From the NCBI GenBank assembly GCA_046290495.1, contig JBKAGT010000005.1, positions 310,001 to 374,000 on the forward strand: a DNA stretch of 64,000 nt. The letters are read 5' to 3'. The position numbers and the translations under genes were made by a program. Within the stretch, counting starts at the first letter, position 1; each line of letters begins with the position of its first letter. This stretch comes from PGYR01 sp046290495 (GTDB lineage Bacteria > Bacteroidota > Ignavibacteria > Kapaibacteriales > UBA2268). Positions 44,604 to 54,535 of the stretch are shown piece by piece. The notes beneath the pieces were generated by a model. It was given only the letters and a program-made list of their open reading frames with translations, was not told the DNA's origin and did no database searches.

Positions 44604-46226
44604 CTAATCTGTGTATTTTAAAACTTTATAATAATTAGTATTCAATGTCTCTGTAGCCTTTGATATATAAATATCATTCGTAATATCTTTAAAAAAAGAA
44701 TACTCTCGGCCTTTCATGATATAAATAACTACATCATTTATTAAGCTTATAATATCATCTTTGTTCTGATTCAGTGATTTCTTAATATCATTTTTTATTG
44801 AGTTTTCTAAAAGTAGAATATTCTCTTTTGTCAAATCAGATTGTAATTTTCTATATTTATTATTTTCTAGCTTGGAAATAATATTAAGTGGTTCAAGCTC
44901 ATAAATTCTTTTGTCTGAATCTATAAATGAAAGGAATTCATCAAATTTTGTTTCATCTAAAAGAATACTATCAGAAAAATTTTCATATCTCGAAACATAC
45001 TCAACCGCAAAGTTAAAGATGAAATCTCTCTTTATCAAATTATTTATGATTTCAGTATTGTTGGTGTCTTTTATATACACATCTGGACTAATTCCATCAT
45101 GAGTATTTACATTTCTACCATTTATTGTCTTAAAACCACCAACTTTCTCTCTATCTATATCATATTTATTATCACTTATATTATAATCTAACTTTTGAAT
45201 ACTTCTACCAGAAGGAGTATAATATTTGGCAACAGTGATATTTATTTTAGAATCATCATCTAAATTGATACTATGCTGAACAAGACCTTTTCCAAATGAC
45301 TTTTTACCAATTACAACTCCTCTATCAGTATCTTGTATTGCACCAGCTATTATTTCACTAGCCGAAGCACTACCATCATTAATTAATACTGCAATTTTCA
45401 AATCAGGATATAGAGGTTTTGAGCGCGAAAAGTATTCATTTACATCGCTGTTTGATTTTCCTCTAGTCGTTAAGAGTAATGTATTTTCCTCTACAAAAAG
45501 CTCTAATATTTTTAGAGCTGCTTGCATAACACCACCTGGATTATCTCTCAAATCTATGATAAGATTGTTGAAGGAATTTTGGTATTCTAGCTCCCGCATT
45601 GCTTTTCTAAATGCAAAATCTGCCTTGAATGAGAATTGGTCCAATTTAATATAGGCTGTAGAGTCATTCAATATTCTATAAAACGGAATATCCTTAATAG
45701 GAATTTCTGTATTCGTAATGGAAACTTCTAGCGTATCATTTAAACCAGGTCTGAGAAATTTAAATAATGATACCGAACCTTTTTCTTTATCTAATATTTT
45801 ACTAAGCTTTGTTTGGCTTTTATACCTAACATCTATACTATCAATTGATAATAATAGATCTCCAATTCTCATGCCTGATTGCTTAGCTGGAGAATTATCA
45901 ACTAATTTTATAATAGTGTTACCAGATTTCATTTTATCCAAATAAAATCCATATCCGATATAATAGCCTGTTGATAGGTAGTTAGACTTATTAGATTTAG
46001 TTAATTCCTCATAACGTGTGTAAGGGTCAAGAGATGATAACATACCAACAATTGATTCCTTTATTAAACTATCTGGTTTAACTCTTCCAACATAGTCATT
46101 GTTTATCTTTTCATAAACTCTACCAAATTTGTTTAGATTGTTATAAATACTATAGTATAATTCATCATTATTAGCTAATGACGAGACTACAGAAAATAAT
46201 AGAAATATCGGTATTAATCTATACAA
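44604..46226 (-). CDS. ctpA: S41-family C-terminal processing peptidase
   Basis: The protein has 540 residues. A signal peptide (about 1-18) is followed by a PDZ domain (about 88-165, GYGFYLDK; AKQSGMRIGDLLLSIDSIDV). The protease core has LIIDLRDNPGG and the Ser in NDGSASASEI (about 290) paired with the Lys in GKKSFGKGLVQ. Its C-terminal 150 residues contain mainly helices. It trims or degrades periplasmic proteins. The start is TTG at 46226, directly abutting the glyS stop (TAA-TTG); no ATG fits the signal peptide. Confidence 0.93.
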   Translation of the reverse strand: MYRLIPIFLLFSVVSSLANNDELYYSIYNNLNKFGRVYEKINNDYVGRVKPDSLIKESIVGMLSSLDPYTRYEELTKSNKSNYLSTGYYIGYGFYLDKMKSGNTIIKLVDNSPAKQSGMRIGDLLLSIDSIDVRYKSQTKLSKILDKEKGSVSLFKFLRPGLNDTLEVSITNTEIPIKDIPFYRILNDSTAYIKLDQFSFKADFAFRKAMRELEYQNSFNNLIIDLRDNPGGVMQAALKILELFVEENTLLLTTRGKSNSDVNEYFSRSKPLYPDLKIAVLINDGSASASEIIAGAIQDTDRGVVIGKKSFGKGLVQHSINLDDDSKINITVAKYYTPSGRSIQKLDYNISDNKYDIDREKVGGFKTINGRNVNTHDGISPDVYIKDTNNTEIINNLIKRDFIFNFAVEYVSRYENFSDSILLDETKFDEFLSFIDSDKRIYELEPLNIISKLENNKYRKLQSDLTKENILLLENSIKNDIKKSLNQNKDDIISLINDVVIYIMKGREYSFFKDITNDIYISKATETLNTNYYKVLKYTD

Positions 46227-47633
46227 TTATAAATTTAGTTTAAAGTAATTAATCAATTCATTTTTTTCTATTCTTACTTGTTCCATACTATCTCTATCTC
46301 TTACTGTAACAGTACCATCTTCTAATGATTGTCCATCAATTGTTACACAATAAGGTGTTCCTATCTCATCTTGCCTTCTGTATCTTCTTCCAATTGCTCC
46401 AGACTCGTCATATTGTGCCTTAAATTCTTTTTGGATATCTTCGAATATCTCATTAGCTAGCTCTGGCATGCCGTCTTTCTTTACTAACGGAAACACTGCT
46501 ACTTTAATTGGAGCCAAATCTTTATGAAATCTTAGTACAGTTCTGGTATCAGTTTTACCATTTTCAGTAATTTCTTCTTCCTCGTATGCATTACATAAGA
46601 ATGCCATTAGCGAACGAGTTACCCCTCCAGATGTTTCAATTACATATGGTATGAACCTATCTTTATTTACAGTATCAACATATTCCATTTTTTTACCAGA
46701 AAATTCTTGATGTTTGCTTAAATCAAAATCAGTTCTAGAGTGAAGTCCTTCAATTTCTCCAAAACCAAATGGAAATTCAAACTCAATATCAGAAGCAAAG
46801 TTTGCATAGTGAGCTAATTTTTCATGCTTATGCCATCTTAATTTCTCTTCCTTCATTCCTAAATCTAGATACCAATTCCATCTTTTTTCTTTCCAATATT
46901 CGAAATACTTTTCTTCTTCACCTGGCTTTACGAAGTACTGCATCTCCATTTGCTCGAACTCTCTTGTTCTAAAAAGAAAGTTTTTAGTATTAATTTCATT
47001 TCTAAATGCCTTACCAATCTGAGCAATACCAAAAGGTACTTTTTGTCTACCTGATTCCATTACATTTTTGAAGTTGACAAATATTCCCTGTGCAGATTCA
47101 GGTCTAAGATATACTGTGTTCGATGAATCTTCAACTGGACCTACAAATGTTTTAAACATTAGATTAAAATTCTTTACTTCAGTCCACTCTTTACTTCCAC
47201 TATCATGTATGCCAGCATCAATTATTATGTTGTAGTAGTCCTCATTACTACTAGCTGCTTCAAGCTTACTTTCTAAGATATCTGCTTTTTCGTCTTTTCC
47301 TTTCTTCCTTAATCGAAAAATCTCTTCTTCTATTAGGTTATCCGCTCTATATCTTTTCTTTGTTGTTTTATTATCTATCATAGGATCGGAGAATTGAACA
47401 GTATGGCCAGAAGCATCCCAAGTTTTTGGATGCATTAATATAGCTGCATCTACCCCTTCTATATCATTTCTGTAAGTCATGGCTTTCCACCATGAATCTT
47501 TTATATTCTTTAGTAACTCAACACCTAAAGGTCCAAAATCCCAACAGCCATTTAGTCCACCATAAATTTCAGATGATTGAAATACAAATCCTTTTCTTTT
47601 TGAAAGGGAGATAATCTTATCTAGTAAATCCAT
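46227..47633 (-). CDS. glyS: Glycyl-tRNA synthetase (dimeric alpha2 type)
   Basis: This 468-residue class II synthetase charges tRNA-Gly. It is the single-chain type used by Bacteroidota, archaea and eukaryotes. Evident features are SSEIYGGLNGCWDFGPLG (about 18-35), YLRPESAQGIFVNFKN (motif 1/2), FRNEINTKNFLFRTREFEQMEMQYF (motif 2), GGVTRSLMAFL (motif 3) and a C-terminal anticodon domain (IGRRYRRQDEIGTPYCVTID). Confidence 0.97.
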   Translation of the reverse strand: MDLLDKIISLSKRKGFVFQSSEIYGGLNGCWDFGPLGVELLKNIKDSWWKAMTYRNDIEGVDAAILMHPKTWDASGHTVQFSDPMIDNKTTKKRYRADNLIEEEIFRLRKKGKDEKADILESKLEAASSNEDYYNIIIDAGIHDSGSKEWTEVKNFNLMFKTFVGPVEDSSNTVYLRPESAQGIFVNFKNVMESGRQKVPFGIAQIGKAFRNEINTKNFLFRTREFEQMEMQYFVKPGEEEKYFEYWKEKRWNWYLDLGMKEEKLRWHKHEKLAHYANFASDIEFEFPFGFGEIEGLHSRTDFDLSKHQEFSGKKMEYVDTVNKDRFIPYVIETSGGVTRSLMAFLCNAYEEEEITENGKTDTRTVLRFHKDLAPIKVAVFPLVKKDGMPELANEIFEDIQKEFKAQYDESGAIGRRYRRQDEIGTPYCVTIDGQSLEDGTVTVRDRDSMEQVRIEKNELINYFKLNL

Positions 47634-47811
47634 TATTTTTTATTTTTTTCTTTGTTAAATGAATAGCAAATTTAGTAAATTTATAACTCTTCTAGTAAAA
47701 GATTTGAAAAGTAAAAATCATGAATATTTTTCAACAATTCCATATAATAGTTATAATTATGTTTCAATGGTATAATGATTTTTTAACTTAGCGATATACT
47801 AATCAATAAAA
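47634..47811. other. 178-base divergent intergenic region (glyS / amidase)
   Basis: This A+T-rich region should hold promoters for the two divergent units. TATAAT occurs at 47771-47776 on the plus strand, about 40 bases before the amidase ATG. A matching upstream element is not evident. No RNA gene or reading frame was found. Confidence 0.4.
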
Positions 47812-48996
47812 ATGAAAAAGATTATCAGGTTAATATTTTTAATATTTATTGTATTTAACTATTCTAATGCATCAGAATATTTATCAATACTTCCCAAGAA
47901 TGGTGATGGTATAAAGTTAATATTTGATAGATATAATCTTGAATTTAATGATAATTCTGTTGATAGATTTAAATCCCTGAATTCAGGTAAGTTTGGAAAG
48001 AACTATTCTTTGTTTCTAAATACTGAATATCAATTACCAGTTAGAGTTTATAAATACAACAGTACATCTATTAGATCTACAATTGGTAATAATGATTACG
48101 ATTATGCCTTAACACTCCAACATTACAATGATTTTCTTTTTTCGAAAGGTATAAAAGAAGAAAATTACAGGATAAATAAGGAGCTTTGGGTTCCATTAGT
48201 TAAATTTAGATATGGCAAAGCAAGCTCAGATGTAAGTAAGGAATCGTCCATATCAAAACTTAAAAAGTATAAATTTGAACTGTTTGGTAAAAAACACGAG
48301 AATATAGTTGAAGAAAGTCATAAGCTAAAGGATCGTGTTTATTATTTGGTTGCTGGTCATGGAGGTCCTGATCCTGGAGCAATTGGCAAAAGGTATAGTA
48401 ACATACTTCATGAAGATGAATATGCTTACGATGTGGTATTAAGACTTGCCAAGAACCTAATGAAGCACGGTGCAAAAGTAGAGATTATAGTACAAGATCC
48501 TGATGATGGGATTAGAGATGATTACTATTTAAAAAATAGCTATGATGAAGTCTACTTAGGTAATCAACCTATACCCAGAAACCAACTGGAAAGATTGAAA
48601 AAACGTGTAGAAATAATAAATGAAGAATATAGAAATAACAAGAATGCAATAGAACAGATTGTAGTTCCAATACATGTTGATAGTAGGGAGAACAAAAAAC
48701 GAAGAATAGATATTTTTTTCTACCATAACAGAAACTCTGAAAGAGGAAAAGTAATAGCTGAAACTTTACTTGAAACAATAGAAAACAAGTATGAACAAGC
48801 TCAACCAGGACGTGGATATAATGGTTCGGTTTCAGCCCGAGGCTTATATATGCTCAGAAAAACCATCCCAACTACAGTTTACATTGAATTGGGAAATATA
48901 CAAAATACAAGAGATCAGTTGAGATTAGTCGAGAAGAATAATAGACAAGCAATAGCTAATTGGTTGACTGATGGATTTTTGAAATTAGCAAATTAG
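47812..48996 (+). CDS. N-acetylmuramoyl-L-alanine amidase (Amidase_3)
   Basis: The protein has 394 residues. A signal peptide (about 1-20) and a domain of unknown fold (about 21-165) precede an Amidase_3 domain (about 175-390). Zinc ligands are His183 (VAGHGGPDPGAIG), Glu201 (HEDEYAYD) and His288 (VPIHVDSREN), with the general-base Glu359 in VYIELGNIQN. It cleaves the stem peptide from MurNAc during cell separation. In the usual family the third ligand motif is S-I-H-x-N; here it is P-I-H-V-D. Confidence 0.9.
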   Translation: MKKIIRLIFLIFIVFNYSNASEYLSILPKNGDGIKLIFDRYNLEFNDNSVDRFKSLNSGKFGKNYSLFLNTEYQLPVRVYKYNSTSIRSTIGNNDYDYALTLQHYNDFLFSKGIKEENYRINKELWVPLVKFRYGKASSDVSKESSISKLKKYKFELFGKKHENIVEESHKLKDRVYYLVAGHGGPDPGAIGKRYSNILHEDEYAYDVVLRLAKNLMKHGAKVEIIVQDPDDGIRDDYYLKNSYDEVYLGNQPIPRNQLERLKKRVEIINEEYRNNKNAIEQIVVPIHVDSRENKKRRIDIFFYHNRNSERGKVIAETLLETIENKYEQAQPGRGYNGSVSARGLYMLRKTIPTTVYIELGNIQNTRDQLRLVEKNNRQAIANWLTDGFLKLAN

Positions 48997-49015
48997 AAAA
49001 ATAAAAAGGTTTATA

Positions 49016-50551
49016 ATGTCTAACACTATAGAATTAAATGGAAGCAGTTTAACAATTGATAAATTAGTTGTCATTGCTAAAAATAACGCAAAGGTAAAAT
49101 TGGCTGAGGAATCAGTTGAAAAAATTAAAAAATGTAGGCTGTTTCTAGAGAAGAAAATCAGTGAAAACCAAATCATGTACGGTGTAAATACCGGCATTGG
49201 GGAATTTTCTGAAATAGTACTTGATGATGAGCAGTTAGAATTATTTCAAAAGAATTTGATTTACAATCATTCTGCTGGTATTGGAGATCCAGCCCCTATC
49301 GAATATGTACGTGGTGCACTTGCTGGTAGAATTAATGTTCATGCCAATGGTAGAAGTGGTTGTAGATTAGTAATTACTGAAACTATTGTTGAAATGCTAA
49401 ATAAAGGGGTAACTCCTTTTGTTTGTCAGAAAGGTTCAGTAGGTGCGAGTGGTGATTTGGCTCCAATGTCACAAGCCGCATTACTAATGATGGGAGAAGG
49501 CAAAGCATTCTATAATGGTGAACTTATGAGTGGAAAAGATGCCTTTGATAAAGCAGGAATTACTGTTCCAGGGCTTAAAGCAAGAGATGGTCTAGCATTT
49601 ATAAATGGCTCGAATCTTTTGACAGCTATGAGTGCTATTCATTTGTATGATTTCAAGAAGTTCATCAAGCATGCTGAGATAGCTGCTGCTATGTCATTGG
49701 AAGCATTAATGGCCAATATGAGACCATACAGCAAGAAAATACATCAGGTGAGAGGCTTTCAGGGTGCAATTAAAAGTGCAGTTTCAATCAGAAAATGCTT
49801 GGAAGGCTCCGATTTAATTACAGGTAAGATGAAAACAAAAGTTCAAGACGCTTACTCTATGAGGTCATCACCTCAAGTTATTGGTACAGCACGTGATAGT
49901 ATCAGATGGGCTCAAGAACAAGTTGAAATTGAACTAAATGGTGTTGGAGATAACCCAGTATTCTTCCCAGAAGACGATGAAGTACTTTCAGGTGCTAATT
50001 TTCAAGGTTCTCCTGTATCACTTCCAATGGACTCAGCTGGTGCAGCAATTACTATGGTATCAGTACTTTCAGAGAGAAGATTGAACAGATTATTAAATCC
50101 TGCATTGAGTCAAGGCTTACCTAGCTTTTTGACTGACAAAGCTGGACTATATAGCGGTCTAATGTTAAGTCAATATACTGCTGACTCTCTAATTGTAGAA
50201 CAAAGAATTTTATCAAACCCAGCATCTATACAATCAATTCCAGCTGCTGCTGACCAAGAAGATTTTGTATCAATGGGAATGAATACAGCACTTAAAAATA
50301 AACAGATTATTGAAAATGCACAAAGTGTTGTCGGGATAGAACTATTTGGTGCTGCTCAAGCTTTAGATTTTAGGGATTTCAAATTTGGTGATGGTGTTCA
50401 AAAAGCTCATGAAATTATTAGAAAATATGTAGAATTTTTAGATTTTGATAGACCACTTTACGATGATCATGATGCTATGACCCGATTAGTAATATCAAAT
50501 GAAATATTAGACGAAGTAGAGTCTATAGTAGGTGATTTAGACTTTGAGTAA
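49016..50551 (+). CDS. hutH: MIO-type aromatic amino-acid ammonia-lyase (HutH-like)
   Basis: The protein has 511 residues. The Ala144-Ser145-Gly146 triad in GSVGASGDLAP forms the MIO cofactor. Tyr55 (YGVNTGIGEF), NHSAGIG (84-90), YSMRSSPQVIGT and GANFQGSP complete the active site. It removes ammonia from histidine or an aromatic amino acid. No hutU/hutI/hutG is nearby. The usual HAL phrase QEDHVSMG is QEDFVSMG here, so histidine specificity is uncertain; phenylalanine, tyrosine or aminomutase activity is possible. AAAGGTTT lies before the ATG. Confidence 0.85.
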   Translation: MSNTIELNGSSLTIDKLVVIAKNNAKVKLAEESVEKIKKCRLFLEKKISENQIMYGVNTGIGEFSEIVLDDEQLELFQKNLIYNHSAGIGDPAPIEYVRGALAGRINVHANGRSGCRLVITETIVEMLNKGVTPFVCQKGSVGASGDLAPMSQAALLMMGEGKAFYNGELMSGKDAFDKAGITVPGLKARDGLAFINGSNLLTAMSAIHLYDFKKFIKHAEIAAAMSLEALMANMRPYSKKIHQVRGFQGAIKSAVSIRKCLEGSDLITGKMKTKVQDAYSMRSSPQVIGTARDSIRWAQEQVEIELNGVGDNPVFFPEDDEVLSGANFQGSPVSLPMDSAGAAITMVSVLSERRLNRLLNPALSQGLPSFLTDKAGLYSGLMLSQYTADSLIVEQRILSNPASIQSIPAAADQEDFVSMGMNTALKNKQIIENAQSVVGIELFGAAQALDFRDFKFGDGVQKAHEIIRKYVEFLDFDRPLYDDHDAMTRLVISNEILDEVESIVGDLDFE

Positions 50552-51344
50552 TTTAAAAAATGACATATCAAATTACTTAAAATCATTAGAATCATTTGGG
50601 AAAACTATATATTTCGAAGAAAGTTTTGAATTTAAAATACAAATAAGTGATCGTCCCAGAAAACAATTAAAATCTGTCCAAAATGAAAATATAATGAGTA
50701 AAAATAAAAGTGAGATAAAAGTTCCAAGCAAAGAAAGTGAAAAAGAAATAAATCCTACAGTTAATCAAAAATCTGTGGATAATGATTGGAAAGATTCTAA
50801 ATCATTAGAAATACTTAATGATAAGATTCACAATTGCCTCAGATGCGAATTAGGTCACACACGTACAAATTTTGTATTTGGAACAGGTGACCCAAATGCT
50901 GATTTAATGATTATAGGTGAAGCACCCGGAAGAGATGAAGATTTAAAAGGTGAACCATTTGTCGGCAGATCTGGTAAATTACTAACTAAAATTATTGAAT
51001 CTATTGGTCTAACTAGAGATGATGTATTTATTGCAAACATTATAAAGTGTAGACCACCTAATAACAGAAAACCAGCAGCAAAAGAAGTAGAAACATGTGA
51101 ACCATACTTACATAAACAGATAGAGTTAATAAACCCTAAATATATTCTTTCATTAGGTTTGACCGCGACTGATACATTATTAAAAACAAAGAATGTGATG
51201 AAAGATGTTAGAGGTAAAATTCTAGAATATAGAGGAAAGAAATTAATGATTACATATCATCCAGCTGCGTTGTTAAGAAATCCAAATTTAAAAAGACCAG
51301 TTTGGGAAGATATGAAAAATCTTAAATCTTTATTGGACGAGTAA
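50544..51344 (+). CDS. Uracil-DNA glycosylase, family 4 (iron-sulfur)
   Basis: The protein has 266 residues. An N-terminal helical piece and a charged linker (about 1-90) precede a UDG family 4/5 domain. 4Fe-4S cysteines are at 98, 101, 169 and 185 (CLRC, IIKCRPP, VETCEP). GEAPGRDED (motif A, about 126-134) and TYHPAALLRN (motif B) follow. It removes uracil from DNA. The start is TTG at 50544 within the end of the ammonia-lyase gene; the next in-frame ATG (50694) would remove the N-terminal piece seen in relatives. The stop is 2 bases from the convergent permease gene. Confidence 0.92.
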   Translation: MSNLKNDISNYLKSLESFGKTIYFEESFEFKIQISDRPRKQLKSVQNENIMSKNKSEIKVPSKESEKEINPTVNQKSVDNDWKDSKSLEILNDKIHNCLRCELGHTRTNFVFGTGDPNADLMIIGEAPGRDEDLKGEPFVGRSGKLLTKIIESIGLTRDDVFIANIIKCRPPNNRKPAAKEVETCEPYLHKQIELINPKYILSLGLTATDTLLKTKNVMKDVRGKILEYRGKKLMITYHPAALLRNPNLKRPVWEDMKNLKSLLDE

Positions 51345-51346
51345 TA

Positions 51347-52576
51347 TTATTCGTATCTTAATGACTCAATCGGATCTAAGCTAGCCGCTCTGAAAGCAGG
51401 ATATAGACCAGAGATTAGACCTAATACAGTTGTGATAGCAAAGCTAATGATTATCCAATCTAGAGGTATTATTATTTTAAGACCAAATATTAAACTAACT
51501 AGAGCAGACATTAGATAACCTAAAAGCATTCCAATTATCCCCCCAATGCTAGTTATAGTCATCGTTTCAACTAAGAATTGCAAAGTAATCCATATTCTCT
51601 TAGCACCTAAAGCTTTTCTTAAACCTATTTCTCTTGTGCGTTCTTTAATAGCTACAAGCATAATGTTAGTTATACCAACACCAGCTGCAGCTAGAGCAAA
51701 GAAACCTGCAAGTAAACCAAAGTATGACAAGTAACCAGTTAATCCTGAAAATTGTTGTGTAAGTGATTCATTAGTTTCAATCTCAAAACTACTGTCTTCC
51801 CAAGGCTTATCACCTCGAATAACTCTTAGTGCTCCTATTGATTCATCTAAAACATAATCAAATGCTTCTCTGTTAAATGCTTTTATTTTAATATCCAAGG
51901 ACTCCCACCAGCTACTATAATATTTGTTGAATATAGTAATTGGAATTATGACTTGGTTGTCTTGACTTTGACCTAAAATTGCTCCTTTTTCATCTAATAC
52001 ACCAACAACTTCATAAGATTGATTTCCTATCTTTATTGTTTTATTCAGTGGAGATACTTGTTTGAATAGCTTATTCTTAACATCATTTCCTATCACTGCT
52101 ACTTTTCTATCAAATTTAATATCTGCCTCTGTTAAAGCTCGACCCAAAGGAACATCTCTATCATTAATGTTGAAATATACATCATTTGCCCCAATTAAAT
52201 TAACATCTGGGTCAGTATTAAAATCATTATATTTAATAAGCATTCCTTCATTAGTGCTCTCTACACTAACAAATGCCATATCCCCTATTTCCTCTCTTAG
52301 CTCTGAATACTGTTTATAATTGATTCTTTCACGTCTTCTATATTTTCTCCAAGAATTTCGACTTGTTTGCACAGATGGCATCCTTGTAATTCTAAATGAA
52401 TTTTCTCCAAGATTTGCCATTTCAGTTTCTACTGTTTCATCAACTGATGAAACCAATGAGCCCGAACCCATTATAGCAAATACACCAATAGCGACAGAGA
52501 GAAGTGTTAGAAATGTTCTCAATTTGTGTGAAAAAATTGAGTCAATTGCCATTTTAATACTTTCAAATATATTCAT
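51347..52576 (-). CDS. MacB-like ABC transporter permease (second)
   Basis: The protein has 409 residues. FtsX/MacB fold: one helix (about 20-45, LLSVAIGVFAIMGSGSLVSSV), a periplasmic MacB_PCD domain (about 46-270), and three C-terminal helices with AVAIKERTREIGLRKALGAKR, the coupling motif. It has no nucleotide-binding domain. With the next permease and the ATPase it probably forms one transporter, part of a TolC-MacA tripartite pump. A TAG-ATG junction links it to the other permease. Confidence 0.92.
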   Translation of the reverse strand: MNIFESIKMAIDSIFSHKLRTFLTLLSVAIGVFAIMGSGSLVSSVDETVETEMANLGENSFRITRMPSVQTSRNSWRKYRRRERINYKQYSELREEIGDMAFVSVESTNEGMLIKYNDFNTDPDVNLIGANDVYFNINDRDVPLGRALTEADIKFDRKVAVIGNDVKNKLFKQVSPLNKTIKIGNQSYEVVGVLDEKGAILGQSQDNQVIIPITIFNKYYSSWWESLDIKIKAFNREAFDYVLDESIGALRVIRGDKPWEDSSFEIETNESLTQQFSGLTGYLSYFGLLAGFFALAAAGVGITNIMLVAIKERTREIGLRKALGAKRIWITLQFLVETMTITSIGGIIGMLLGYLMSALVSLIFGLKIIIPLDWIIISFAITTVLGLISGLYPAFRAASLDPIESLRYE

Positions 52577-53827
52577 CTAATCATACCTCAGTGCTTCTAC
52601 TGGATCTAGGTTTGATGCTCTAATAGCCGGGACAATACCTGCTAAAAGCCCAACAACAATTGAAACAATTGCGGCAATTATGAATAATTCAGTTGGTAAG
52701 GTCGGCAATAAGAATGACACTTCTGGAAAGTATTGTGGAAGATATGTTGCAGCTAAGTATGCAATTCCAGAACATAGAATTAGAGAAAACACAGCACCTA
52801 ATAAGCATAAGAATGCAGATTCTACTAAGAACTGTGTCCAAATTGATCTCTTTTTAGCACCCAATGATTTTCTTATCCCTATTTCCTTTGTTCTCTCTGT
52901 AACAGTTACAAACATTATATTCATAATTCCTATTATACCTACTATGAATGACAATGATGTCATAACAATACCTACAGTATATACTGTTAATCTTATACTT
53001 TGAATTGATTTCTCAAATGCTTTAGTTTCATTTATCGAAAAATCATTTGGCTCATTAGGACCCAAATTTCTAATTATTCTCATTAGGCCAATTGTTTCAG
53101 TTCTTACTTCATCTAAGTCTTTATCTAAACCAGCTTTTATTCCAATTGACATAGAACGCTTATTAATATTCCAAATAGCTGCATACTTCTTAAGAGGAAT
53201 GAACATTTGTCTATCTATGAAATCGAAGAACATTGTTCCCCTTTTTTTGACTACTCCAATGACTCTAAATGGACGACCATTCAATTTTACAGTTTCTCCA
53301 ATTGGATTCTTTCCTTGGAATACAGTGCTATACACCATGTGTCCCAGAACTATAACATTTGTTCCGTATTTTTCTTCGAATTCATTGAAGTATCTACCCA
53401 TAAGAAGATTCCCGACAGGAGTCATAGCATTTTCAGCTGTTGTGCCTACTACAGTCATTCCTTGATAAGTTTCGTTATCATACTTAATGGTAGTTCCCCA
53501 TTGATTAATATTTGGAATAACATATTCTGCAGTGCCATGTAGATCTCTTAATTGTTCTGCTTGTTTTAAAGTAATATCTTTTCTATTTCTAGTATCACGC
53601 CAATTACTATTACCAGTCCAATCCCATTTATCCACATAAAGCATATCAGTACCAATTATAGAAAATGTATCTTGCATCGCTTTATCTAATCCACCAAGAA
53701 GCCAACCCATCATAATAACTATAGAAATACCAATTACCACACCCAACGATGCTAAAAACGCCCTTAACTTATTTGAGTTAAGAGCTTCCATAGATAATTT
53801 GACAGATTCTTTTACTTCGTAAAGCAT
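52577..53827 (-). CDS. MacB-like ABC transporter permease (first)
   Basis: The protein has 416 residues with the same layout as its neighbour: helix at about 21-45, MacB_PCD domain, and three late helices with TVTERTKEIGIRKSLGAKKRSI. The two share clear similarity (RAFLA-S-L-G-V-V-I-G versus RTFLTLLSVAIGV) but are diverged through the periplasmic domains, which fits a heterodimeric permease. The ATG follows the ATPase stop directly. Confidence 0.92.
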   Translation of the reverse strand: MLYEVKESVKLSMEALNSNKLRAFLASLGVVIGISIVIMMGWLLGGLDKAMQDTFSIIGTDMLYVDKWDWTGNSNWRDTRNRKDITLKQAEQLRDLHGTAEYVIPNINQWGTTIKYDNETYQGMTVVGTTAENAMTPVGNLLMGRYFNEFEEKYGTNVIVLGHMVYSTVFQGKNPIGETVKLNGRPFRVIGVVKKRGTMFFDFIDRQMFIPLKKYAAIWNINKRSMSIGIKAGLDKDLDEVRTETIGLMRIIRNLGPNEPNDFSINETKAFEKSIQSIRLTVYTVGIVMTSLSFIVGIIGIMNIMFVTVTERTKEIGIRKSLGAKKRSIWTQFLVESAFLCLLGAVFSLILCSGIAYLAATYLPQYFPEVSFLLPTLPTELFIIAAIVSIVVGLLAGIVPAIRASNLDPVEALRYD

Positions 53828-54535
53828 TTATTTCAATTTTACTTGGTTATTATTTATTTCATCGGATTCTACAAGTCCATCACGTAGGCGGATAATTCGT
53901 TTAGCATGTAGTGCTATTTCTTCTTCATGAGTTACTAGTATAATTGTGTTACCTGACAACCAAAGGTTTTCGAACAACCTCATGATGTCATTACCTGTTT
54001 TAGTATCTAAATTCCCTGTTGGCTCATCAGCTAGTATAATTGAAGGCGACGTAACTAAAGCTCTTGCAATAGCTACTCTTTGTCTTTGACCGCCGGAAAG
54101 CTCGTTGGGTTTATGATCCATTCTATCGTCTAACCCTACACTTCTGAGAGCTTCAACAGCTTTATCTGTTCTTTCATTTTTTCTAATTCCAGAGTAAACT
54201 AAAGGTAATTCAATATTTTTTAAAGCTGTAGCTCGTGGCAATAGATTGAAAGTTTGAAAAACAAATCCAATTTCTTTGTTCCTTATTTCAGCTAACTGGT
54301 TGTCATTCAGACTTCTAACATTAGTACCTGTAAAATTATAAATTCCAGTCGTTGGTGTGTCCAGACAACCTAAAATGTTCATCAATGTTGATTTACCGGA
54401 TCCAGATGGCCCCATCAATGCTACATATTCATTTTTTTTGATTGTCAATGAAATATCCCTGATGGCATGCACCTTCTGTGAACCCATTTCATAGACTTTA
54501 CTAATATTTTTTATATCAATTATGGTATCTGACAT
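53828..54535 (-). CDS. ABC transporter ATPase, LolD/MacB type
   Basis: This 235-residue protein has the Walker A GPSGSGKST (42-50), the Q-loop region FVFQTFNLLP, the ABC signature LSGGQRQRVAIARAL, the Walker B ILADEPTGNLD, and the H-loop VTHEEE. It belongs to the MacB/LolD class that works with FtsX-type permeases. Its start overlaps the MacA stop in TAATG. Confidence 0.96.
   Translation of the reverse strand: MSDTIIDIKNISKVYEMGSQKVHAIRDISLTIKKNEYVALMGPSGSGKSTLMNILGCLDTPTTGIYNFTGTNVRSLNDNQLAEIRNKEIGFVFQTFNLLPRATALKNIELPLVYSGIRKNERTDKAVEALRSVGLDDRMDHKPNELSGGQRQRVAIARALVTSPSIILADEPTGNLDTKTGNDIMRLFENLWLSGNTIILVTHEEEIALHAKRIIRLRDGLVESDEINNNQVKLK

Noticed and set aside
52680..53003. A 107-residue frame opposite the first permease gene
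   Set aside because: It is a reverse-frame shadow of membrane helices and lacks any start context.
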